From the NCBI RefSeq assembly GCF_028023555.1, contig NZ_JAQIOY010000006.1, positions 62,001-126,000 of the forward strand: 64,000 nucleotides of DNA, written 5' to 3'. The DNA is from Thalassococcus_A lentus (GTDB taxonomy: Bacteria > Pseudomonadota > Alphaproteobacteria > Rhodobacterales > Rhodobacteraceae). Under the pieces are notes generated by a model, which worked only from the letters and a program-made list of their open reading frames with translations, did no database searches and was not told the DNA's origin. Made by a program: the position numbers and the translations under genes. Shown here one piece after another: positions 58,255-64,000 of this stretch; position 1 is the stretch's first letter; each line of letters starts with the position of its first letter.

Positions 58255-60138
58255 GTGTTACCCCTTGGTTCTCCGATACTGCTCACTCAACCAGGCGCCA
58301 ACCCTTCTTTCCAACCTGAAATCGCCCCATTGGGCGATGGAATTGTCGTTGTATGGAACCAGAATTTAGCCCAGCCGGTTTTGGGAGAAGTGAATTTTGG
58401 ATTTGGCAACGAAGAATCGAATACCTTTTCGGACCCACAGGTCGCCAATGAGACCAGCGAAAACTATCAGACTTTTTCCGATGTCGACTCTGATGATGAC
58501 AGGTTTGCTATCGTTTGGAGCCAAGGCGGCGGTTTTTTAGACACCAACGATACCTTTGTAAGGGTCTTTGCCGCTGACGGTACGCCCTTAACCTCGGAAA
58601 TACGTGTAAACCAGAACGACACAGGTGGGCCAAGTCATCCGGAAGTGGCCTTCTTGGCAGATGGAACCTTTGTTGTCGTTTGGGAGAATTCAGGAGTTGA
58701 TGGATCTGGAGCAGGGGTATCAGGACGACACTTTTCTGCCGATGGCACGCCGTTGGGCGATGAATTTACTATTCCCTCAGATAGCTCGCGGAGTGAGTTT
58801 GCTGTTTCAATAACAGCATTGGCTGATGGCGGGTTTGTGGTTGCTTGGTCCGTTTATGACTCTATTGCTGAACAACCTTCGGCAAATTTTCGTATTTTTG
58901 ATGCCGATGCCGTTCCAATTGGACCAAGCCAAAACATTGATTTTCCAGAGTATTCAGATGACGCATCGACATACAGTGCTTACCGCCCTCGTGTTACCAC
59001 TCTCAGTTCCGGTGACTTTGTCATAACCGGATTCTTTGATGATCGAACGGATGACTTCGGTCCTGGTTTGTTCCTAAGGCGCTTTTTGCCGGACGGGACG
59101 CTGGTTGATTGGGAAGGATCTTTTGTAACAGTAGGCGATACGTCTGGTTTCGTTCGGTTTCCGACAGTGCAGGCAACACCCGATGGTGGTGTGATTGTTG
59201 CTTTCAGTTTGCAGTCCGAGACATCTGATATCGCGCAGGTGGTTTTTTTCCGAACAGATGCTGACGGGGAATTGGTCTTTGCTGCGCCTATTAGTACCGG
59301 TGAACTCACTGATGCGAATGAGTATTTGTATGTTCGGCCTACTGTTGGTGAAGACGGCAGAGTGGTTTTTGTTTATCAGGGATTTGACAGTGATACGTCG
59401 CAAACTGATGTTTTGCTCAGGATATTTGAATCCGTCCTTTATGGAACGGAGAATGGTGGAATACTGCCCAATCTGCCTGGCGCACAGCGTTTCGAGGGGG
59501 GTATAGGCGACGATACAGTCGACTATACAGAAGCCTCTGGTCGCGTGCTTGCAGACCTGCAAATTGATCAAAGCGCCGCCGCATTCGCACGTTTCTTTGT
59601 GGATGGGGCCGGGGCGGGTGATGAATTTGTCAGCATTGAGCACGTGATTGGTGGGCGATTTGCCGACAATCTGCGCGGCGATGGCGGTGCGAACCTGCTG
59701 GCTGGTGGCGGATTTAGCGACAGGCTCTATGGCCGTTCGGGCAATGACACGCTGGACGGAGGCGCCGGGGCTGACGCGCTTTATGGTAATCTAGGCGCGG
59801 ATGTTCTGACCGGCGGCGATGACAGCGCACGTGACCGGTTCATCTTTTTCAGCCTGTCTGAATCCACCCCGGAAGGGCGCGATACCATCACCGATTTCAC
59901 CCCCGGAGAGGACCGGATCGAGATCAGTCGGATTGACGCTGATATCACCCAAGGCTTCCGTCAGGATTTTGATTGGATTGGTGATGATGCCTTGAGCGGG
60001 ACAGCGGGAGAATTGGGCTATCGCACTGAGGGTGGCAATACCATTGTGCAAGCGGACGTCGACGGCGATGCGATCGCAGATTTCGAGATCGAACTGACGG
60101 GAACTCTGACACTTAGCGAAAGCGACTTCCTGCTATGA
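58255..60138 (+). CDS. RTX (haemolysin-type calcium-binding) protein with beta-propeller-like repeats
   Basis: This 627-residue, acidic protein has no signal peptide, as expected for type I secretion. Residues 1-400 hold repeats with the phrases DGTPL and LADGGFVVAW-like strands (VAFLADGTFVVVWENSG, ITALADGGFVVAWSVYD). Residues 480-530 hold RTX nonapeptides (GGGFSDRLYGRSGNDTLDG, GNLGADVLTGG), and the end carries the conserved ITDFTPGEDRI block. After the initiator there is no Met. The GTG start lacks a ribosome site and follows seven T. The first two-thirds are visibly richer in A/T than the rest and than neighbours, a sign of transfer or mosaic origin. No secretion genes nearby. Confidence 0.85.
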   Translation: MLPLGSPILLTQPGANPSFQPEIAPLGDGIVVVWNQNLAQPVLGEVNFGFGNEESNTFSDPQVANETSENYQTFSDVDSDDDRFAIVWSQGGGFLDTNDTFVRVFAADGTPLTSEIRVNQNDTGGPSHPEVAFLADGTFVVVWENSGVDGSGAGVSGRHFSADGTPLGDEFTIPSDSSRSEFAVSITALADGGFVVAWSVYDSIAEQPSANFRIFDADAVPIGPSQNIDFPEYSDDASTYSAYRPRVTTLSSGDFVITGFFDDRTDDFGPGLFLRRFLPDGTLVDWEGSFVTVGDTSGFVRFPTVQATPDGGVIVAFSLQSETSDIAQVVFFRTDADGELVFAAPISTGELTDANEYLYVRPTVGEDGRVVFVYQGFDSDTSQTDVLLRIFESVLYGTENGGILPNLPGAQRFEGGIGDDTVDYTEASGRVLADLQIDQSAAAFARFFVDGAGAGDEFVSIEHVIGGRFADNLRGDGGANLLAGGGFSDRLYGRSGNDTLDGGAGADALYGNLGADVLTGGDDSARDRFIFFSLSESTPEGRDTITDFTPGEDRIEISRIDADITQGFRQDFDWIGDDALSGTAGELGYRTEGGNTIVQADVDGDAIADFEIELTGTLTLSESDFLL

Positions 60139-60150
60139 GGCCAGAACAGA

Positions 60151-60175
60151 AAAAGGCGCCCCGGGGGCGCCTTTT
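60151..60175. terminator. Bidirectional terminator between RTX and bactofilin genes
   Basis: AAAAGGCGCCCC and GGGGCGCCTTTT form a near-perfect 12-bp stem around a single G, between convergent stop codons. The A and T arms give a T-run on both strands, so it can stop transcription from either side. Confidence 0.85.
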
Positions 60176-60198
60176 CAATGCGTGCTGTGCAAAGCAGC

Positions 60199-60690
60199 TT
60201 ATTCTGCAGCAGGTGCCGCTTGTGGCTTGGCTGCGCCCTTGCCGCCGGTGAGCGGATCATCCTGACGCTGAACCGACCCTTCGAAATGGGCGCCGGATTC
60301 AATCGCGATTGTCTTATGGATGATGTCGCCTTCGACGCGCGCTGTCGCTGTCAGGCGGACCTTCAGGCCACGCACCCGGCCAACCACGCGGCCGTTTACA
60401 ACAACATCGTCAGCGATGACTTCGCCTTTGATGGTCGCGGACTCACCAATTGTCAGCAGGTGGGCACGAATGTCGCCTTCAACGGTGCCTTCGACCTGAA
60501 TGTCGCCGGTTGTCTTGATGTTGCCCGTGATGTGCAGATCATTGGACAAAACAGACGCCGGCGGCTTGGCCTTGGGCGCGGAGGGTTTGAAATCTGTGTT
60601 CGGGCGCGGGGCCTCGGGCGCTGCGGGTTTAGCAGCGGTATCTTCGGGTTTGTTTGCACCCGGTTCATTTATTTTGCTTTTAGAAAACAT
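60199..60690 (-). CDS. Bactofilin
   Basis: This 163-residue cytoskeletal protein has a central beta-helical bactofilin domain at about 47-140 (VLSNDLHITGNIKTTGDIQ, VEGDIRAHLLTIGESATIKG, VVVNGRVVGRVRGLKVRLT) flanked by Pro/Ala-rich disordered tails. It polymerises without nucleotide on the inner membrane and shapes the cell by positioning wall enzymes. Its start overlaps the stop of the M23 peptidase gene by 11 bases, matching the bactofilin-LmdC pairing known in several bacteria. It is the last gene of the pair. Confidence 0.94.
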   Translation of the reverse strand: MFSKSKINEPGANKPEDTAAKPAAPEAPRPNTDFKPSAPKAKPPASVLSNDLHITGNIKTTGDIQVEGTVEGDIRAHLLTIGESATIKGEVIADDVVVNGRVVGRVRGLKVRLTATARVEGDIIHKTIAIESGAHFEGSVQRQDDPLTGGKGAAKPQAAPAAE

Positions 60691-62011
60691 CGTTCGCAGC
60701 CTTGATATAGATCATGGGGTTGACGGGTTTGCCGCCGACACGGACTTCGTAGTGCAGGTGGGTGCCAGTGGACCGTCCTGTGTTCCCCATATCACCTACG
60801 CGCTGTCCGCGCGATACCCTTTGTCCAACCTTAACGCGAATTTTGGACATGTGGGCGTAACGGGTCTCGATTCCGAACTCATGCTGGATTTTGACCAGAC
60901 GGCCATAACCGGACGACCAACCGGCATGAATGACGACGCCATCGGCGGTGGAATAGATAGGTGTGCCGTGTGGCGCGGCGAAATCCGTACCAGCGTGCAA
61001 GCGGCCCCAGCGATAGCCGAAACCGGAAGTGAACCGGAAAGGATCGCGCAGTGGGCTCGCAAATGGCGCCTTCTGAGCCGCGATTCGATACAGGTTCAGC
61101 CGGTCCATCTGGCTCAGGATATTGTTCGCGCGGCGGGTATCTTCCGAAATTTCTTCGCCGCGGGTCGAGAAGGACAGGGGCGTCAGCGGTCCGCCTTGGC
61201 CCGAATAGCCTTTGCGGACCTGCCCAAGAATGCGGTCGGGATCCATTCCGGCCTTTTCGAACATTTTGTCGAGCGGCTTGACCGAAACGGTCATTGCTTC
61301 TTCGAGTTGGCGGAAGATCTTGTCGTTCTTGTCTTCCATCAGCTCGATTTCGGCCTGCATTTCTGCGGCCCGAACCAGCGCGGCCTGCGCGTCGGCCACG
61401 ACCTTGTCGCGCTCTTCGGCGGTTCGCGCCAAAGCGGTCGACAGCATGTCGAGCGTGCCGTCCGCCTCGCCACCAGAGGCCAGTGCGGTACCACCGTCTT
61501 CGATCTGGGTTTCCAGAGCGGCCAGACGATCGGTGATCGCCTCGCGTTCTTTCATGGTGTCACGCAGGGTCACCTGGATCACGTCGATCCCTGTTTCCAG
61601 CTCGCGGCGGCGGGTCTCCGATTCCAGCAATTCGGACTGCATCAACGAGATCTGGCCCAGAGCGGCGTTAAAGCGTTCTTGCGCGGCCAGTGCTTCGGCT
61701 GTGCGGCGGTCGCGTTCGCCGGATAGCTCGTTCAGGCGTTGCTGATAGGTGATTTGTTCGCGTTTCGCCTGTTCGCGGTAGCTGCCCGCACCAATGCTGT
61801 CCATCAACAGGATCGCTGTCGCGATGATCGTCCAGCCCACAACCAGCGTACCGCCCGCAAAGGCAAGCGCTTGGGTTTCCGGCTTTAGACGAATGAAACG
61901 TGTGTCGTTGTCCGAACGCAGGAAAAGACGGCGCTCTGGAAAAAAGCGCTCGATGAGCGCATGTGTTTTTATTGCAAGACGTGTTCTCACGCGACCGTCC
62001 TTTTGACCCAT
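60680..62011 (-). CDS. M23-family peptidoglycan endopeptidase (LmdC-like), membrane-anchored
   Basis: This 443-residue protein has a short basic cytoplasmic N-terminus, one membrane helix at about 50-70 (AFAGGTLVVGWTIIATAILL) and a long coiled coil (about 80-240, rich in Glu/Arg heptads). A C-terminal LytM/M23 domain with zinc motifs HAGTDFAAPHGTP and THLHYEVRVGG follows. It would cleave or regulate cleavage of cell-wall cross-links from the periplasmic side while its cytoplasmic end meets the bactofilin. The ATG at 62011 is chosen because the sequence upstream has no membrane-protein character. Confidence 0.93.
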   Translation of the reverse strand: MGQKDGRVRTRLAIKTHALIERFFPERRLFLRSDNDTRFIRLKPETQALAFAGGTLVVGWTIIATAILLMDSIGAGSYREQAKREQITYQQRLNELSGERDRRTAEALAAQERFNAALGQISLMQSELLESETRRRELETGIDVIQVTLRDTMKEREAITDRLAALETQIEDGGTALASGGEADGTLDMLSTALARTAEERDKVVADAQAALVRAAEMQAEIELMEDKNDKIFRQLEEAMTVSVKPLDKMFEKAGMDPDRILGQVRKGYSGQGGPLTPLSFSTRGEEISEDTRRANNILSQMDRLNLYRIAAQKAPFASPLRDPFRFTSGFGYRWGRLHAGTDFAAPHGTPIYSTADGVVIHAGWSSGYGRLVKIQHEFGIETRYAHMSKIRVKVGQRVSRGQRVGDMGNTGRSTGTHLHYEVRVGGKPVNPMIYIKAANDVF

Positions 62012-62168
62012 CCCAAACGAGACCTCAGTTCCCCAACTGATGCCCGAACACCGGATTAGCCACCCATTCACGATTTCGCAAGTTTTTTGACCGCATGATT
62101 CGCCTTCCGCGGTGCAGCGTTGCCGAAATGGCAAAATTTCGCCTATTCAACAGGTTGGAATCTGCCGT

Positions 62169-62984
62169 TCATCCAGCAGCGGTCTCGGTCAATGGCCAAT
62201 AGAAATCAGGCGGCAAACCCGCTTCGGCGCGCTTTTCTTCGTTGAACGGGGGCTTCAATGCACCGTGAAAATAGGTGCGCACGAGCGTGTGAAAGGCCTC
62301 TTTGGGGTCTTGCTCATGGCGCCCGCACAGAAAATGGAACCACTTGGATCCATAGGCCACATGACCGACTTCCTCTGCGTAGATGGTTTCAAGCGCTTCG
62401 ACTGCGCTGGTGGCCTTGGCATTCTTGAAAATCTTTATCATTCCGGGGGTTACGTCGAGACCCCGGGCTTCCAGAACCATGGGCACCACAGCCAGGCGGC
62501 CCATGAAATCTTCGATCGTATCCTCGGCGGCACGCCACATTCCGGCATGGGCTGGCAGCGCACCATAATGGCTGCCCAGTTCTTCAAGACAATCGCACAT
62601 CAGGTTGAAATGCTTGGATTCTTCATCGGCGGCCTTGACCCAGTCGTCGTAAAAACCCATCGGCATTTTGACATGCGCAAAGCGTGGAATGATGTCCCAG
62701 TGCAGATCAACCGCGTTGAGTTCGATATGCGCAACAGCGTGCAGCAGCGCGATCCGCCCCTGTTCACTGCCGGGTTTGCGTTTTGGCACGTCTCGCGGAT
62801 CCAGAAGTTCCGGTCGCACGGGCCGGCTTGGCCTGAGCGGCGCGTCGGCAAGGCCGATCTGCAATGGTGTGTCAGCCTTGCGGGCTTCGAACCATTGTTT
62901 CGCATAGCGACGTGATTTCGCAGTTTTTTCCCGGCCATCAGCGGTGGTCAGGACATCGACAGCCATTTCGCACAAAGTCATCAT
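62169..62984 (-). CDS. DUF455 ferritin-like protein
   Basis: This 271-residue, all-helical protein matches DUF455. Its metal-binding pattern is ferritin-like: HIELNAVDLHWD, then DEESKHFNLMCDCLEELG and later ETIYAEEVGHVAYGSKWF, which supply paired Glu and His for a di-iron site. An oxidase or hydroxylase resembling MiaE has been suggested for the family; the reaction is unknown. The ATG at 62984 (ATG-ATG) has AAAGG at correct distance and is chosen over an upstream in-frame TTG. It lies between the M23 and bcp genes, all on the minus strand. Confidence 0.88.
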   Translation of the reverse strand: MMTLCEMAVDVLTTADGREKTAKSRRYAKQWFEARKADTPLQIGLADAPLRPSRPVRPELLDPRDVPKRKPGSEQGRIALLHAVAHIELNAVDLHWDIIPRFAHVKMPMGFYDDWVKAADEESKHFNLMCDCLEELGSHYGALPAHAGMWRAAEDTIEDFMGRLAVVPMVLEARGLDVTPGMIKIFKNAKATSAVEALETIYAEEVGHVAYGSKWFHFLCGRHEQDPKEAFHTLVRTYFHGALKPPFNEEKRAEAGLPPDFYWPLTETAAG

Positions 62985-63044
62985 GGCCGAACCTTTAGCG
63001 GTTGCACCGAAGTCTTTCAAAGCCTTCGGTGCGTTTGTTGGAAC

Positions 63045-63506
63045 TTAAAGAGCGCGCACGGCGTCCAGTACAGCCTCGGCGTGGCCCGGTACTTTGACTT
63101 TGCGCCATTCCTGAACGATCCGTCCCTCTTCGTCGATCAAGAAGGTCGAGCGTTCAATGCCCATGAACTTCTTGCCGTACATGGATTTTTCTTTCCAAAC
63201 ACCGAAGTTTTCGCACAGATCGCTGCCTTCGTCGGAAATGAGCGGGACGCTCAAGGCTTTTTTGGCCATGAATTTTTCGTGAGAGGCAATGCTATCTTTC
63301 GAGACACCGAATAGCTTGCAGTTTGAGGCGGCAAATTCGGCTTGAAGCGCGGTGAAGGCTTCGTTTTCCTTGGTGCATCCGGACGTGTCGTCGCGCGGGT
63401 AGAAGAAAAGAACGAATTTTGATCCTTTCAAATCGGCAAGTGAGACATCACCTGACGTAGACGGCAGGGTGAAATCGGGGGCCATAACCAGTGCGGCATC
63501 AGACAT
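63045..63506 (-). CDS. bcp: Thiol peroxidase of the Bcp/PrxQ family
   Basis: This 153-residue peroxiredoxin reduces hydroperoxides. The N-terminal APDFTLPSTSGDVSLADLKG and FVLFFYPRDDTSGCTKENEAF (split after DDT) give the peroxidatic Cys in the SGCT motif. The resolving Cys usually five residues on is absent (Glu there), so it must use one of the other cysteines (SNCKLF, SDLCENFG) or an external thiol. Conserved Arg in ERSTFLIDEEGRI completes the active site. It is divergent from the AsmA-like gene. Confidence 0.93.
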   Translation of the reverse strand: MSDAALVMAPDFTLPSTSGDVSLADLKGSKFVLFFYPRDDTSGCTKENEAFTALQAEFAASNCKLFGVSKDSIASHEKFMAKKALSVPLISDEGSDLCENFGVWKEKSMYGKKFMGIERSTFLIDEEGRIVQEWRKVKVPGHAEAVLDAVRAL

Positions 63507-63591
63507 GCGTGTTTCCTTGTGGCAGATCGTCTATGTTTGCGCTCAGGTGCGGCGCATGGACCAACAATAATCCGGAAAGGCTGAGCTTCCA

Positions 63592-64000
63592 GTGAGCGAG
63601 GGCGACAAGATCGAAAAATCGCAGCCCGAACGCCGAAAACGGCGTGGCGGTCTCGTCGTGCTTGCGGTTTTTGCCGCGCTTTGTCTGGCCATCGCCGGGG
63701 GCGCTTTTGCAATTATGGGCCGGACGCTCGATGCGCCGGTCTGGCTGCGTGAACGGATCGAGGCACGTCTGGCACAGGATTTGCCGGGCATGCGCGTCGC
63801 CTTCGGACGCATGAGTGTGCAGGTCGACAGTCTGGCGCTGTCGCGCATTATCCTTTGGGATGTGCGTCTTGATACCCAAGAGGGTCTGCCGGTGGCCGCG
63901 CTTTCGGATTTTGAGGCTGGCTTTAACACGCTGTCGCTGCTGCGCCGCTCTCCTGAATTGAAGACGGCTCAAATCTCCGGGGCTTTCGTTACGGTCACGC
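63592..64000 (+). CDS. AsmA/DUF3971-like envelope protein (C-terminus off the window)
   Basis: A frame opening at GTG 63592 and open to the right edge gives 136 residues: a basic N-terminus (PERRKRRGG), one signal-anchor helix (LVVLAVFAALCLAIAGGAFA) and then a soluble domain (APVWLRERIEARLAQDLPG, MRVAFGRMSVQVDSLALSRI, WDVRLDTQEGLPVAALSDFE). This layout is the N-terminus of AsmA/YhdP/TamB-type proteins, which span the periplasm and move phospholipids. The GTG start follows GGAAAGG at slightly long distance. Only the beginning is visible, so the subfamily is uncertain. Confidence 0.72.
   Translation, partial: MSEGDKIEKSQPERRKRRGGLVVLAVFAALCLAIAGGAFAIMGRTLDAPVWLRERIEARLAQDLPGMRVAFGRMSVQVDSLALSRIILWDVRLDTQEGLPVAALSDFEAGFNTLSLLRRSPELKTAQISGAFVTVT

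Overview
The window looks like a chromosomal segment of a marine alphaproteobacterium of the Roseobacter group (Rhodobacterales). The grounds are uniformly GC-rich coding sequence, dense same-strand operons with 1-8 nt stop/start overlaps, the family mix (ctaD followed by a DUF2244 gene, a DUF1127 protein, an M23 peptidase overlapping a bactofilin, an HNH protein and an RTX protein, many ABC uptake systems), a perfect CtrA-type box (TTAA-N7-TTAAC) and an FnrL-type box (TTGAC-N4-ATCAA). I cannot name the species. I count 65 protein genes, two of them cut by the window edges. I saw no rRNA, tRNA, CRISPR array, insertion sequence or prophage. No gene-free stretch exceeds about 260 bases; the longer ones are covered by the site entries.

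Layout. 1-8.4 kb: a truncated GT2 glycosyltransferase with a GspE/MshEN-like front end and a CtrA box, carA, a YqeY protein, a ctaD-DUF2244-glycosyltransferase operon, and two poorly known membrane proteins. 8.4-13.3 kb: a complete branched-chain/amide-type ABC importer headed by a stand-alone Lrp ligand-binding (RAM) domain. 13.5-25.6 kb: a galactoside locus. An IclR repressor and an ABC ATPase are divergent from a binding protein, two permeases (with a YjbR-like gene between them), a GH4 alpha-galactosidase-like enzyme, an SDR dehydrogenase, dgoK, dgoA, a lactonase and a GH42 beta-galactosidase. Together they describe uptake and intracellular hydrolysis of alpha- and beta-galactosides followed by De Ley-Doudoroff oxidation; galactonate dehydratase is missing. 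25.7-30.9 kb: trmO, then a six-gene cluster of little-known envelope proteins (secreted protein, two zinc-ribbon DUF4178-type proteins, a tiny membrane protein, a DUF350 protein) ending in a membrane-anchored spermidine-synthase-like enzyme. 31-36 kb: pgm, an MFS transporter, a lone cobK, an AlkA-type glycosylase and an esterase.

36.1-57.3 kb is the most striking part: a polyamine/biogenic-amine region. A minus-strand operon encodes a PotABCD importer, an acetylpolyamine amidohydrolase whose active-site residues fall at the numbers I recall for the Mycoplana enzyme, an amidase and a nitrilase-family hydrolase. Divergent from it is a nine-gene plus-strand array: flavin monooxygenase, RidA-like protein, DUF1028 protein, aldehyde dehydrogenase, LysR regulator, an iron-sulfur flavoprotein of the trimethylamine dehydrogenase family carrying histamine-dehydrogenase-type substrate residues, a PLP decarboxylase, an ArgE-type deacetylase and a GntR regulator. 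A class I amidotransferase, a cytochrome P450 and a glutamine-synthetase-like ligase complete the region. I infer a route for taking up, deacylating, gamma-glutamylating and oxidising amines whose exact substrates are unknown.

57.5-64 kb: an HNH protein, a compositionally odd, methionine-free RTX protein, bactofilin with its M23 partner, a DUF455 ferritin-like protein, a Bcp peroxiredoxin and the start of an AsmA-like protein.
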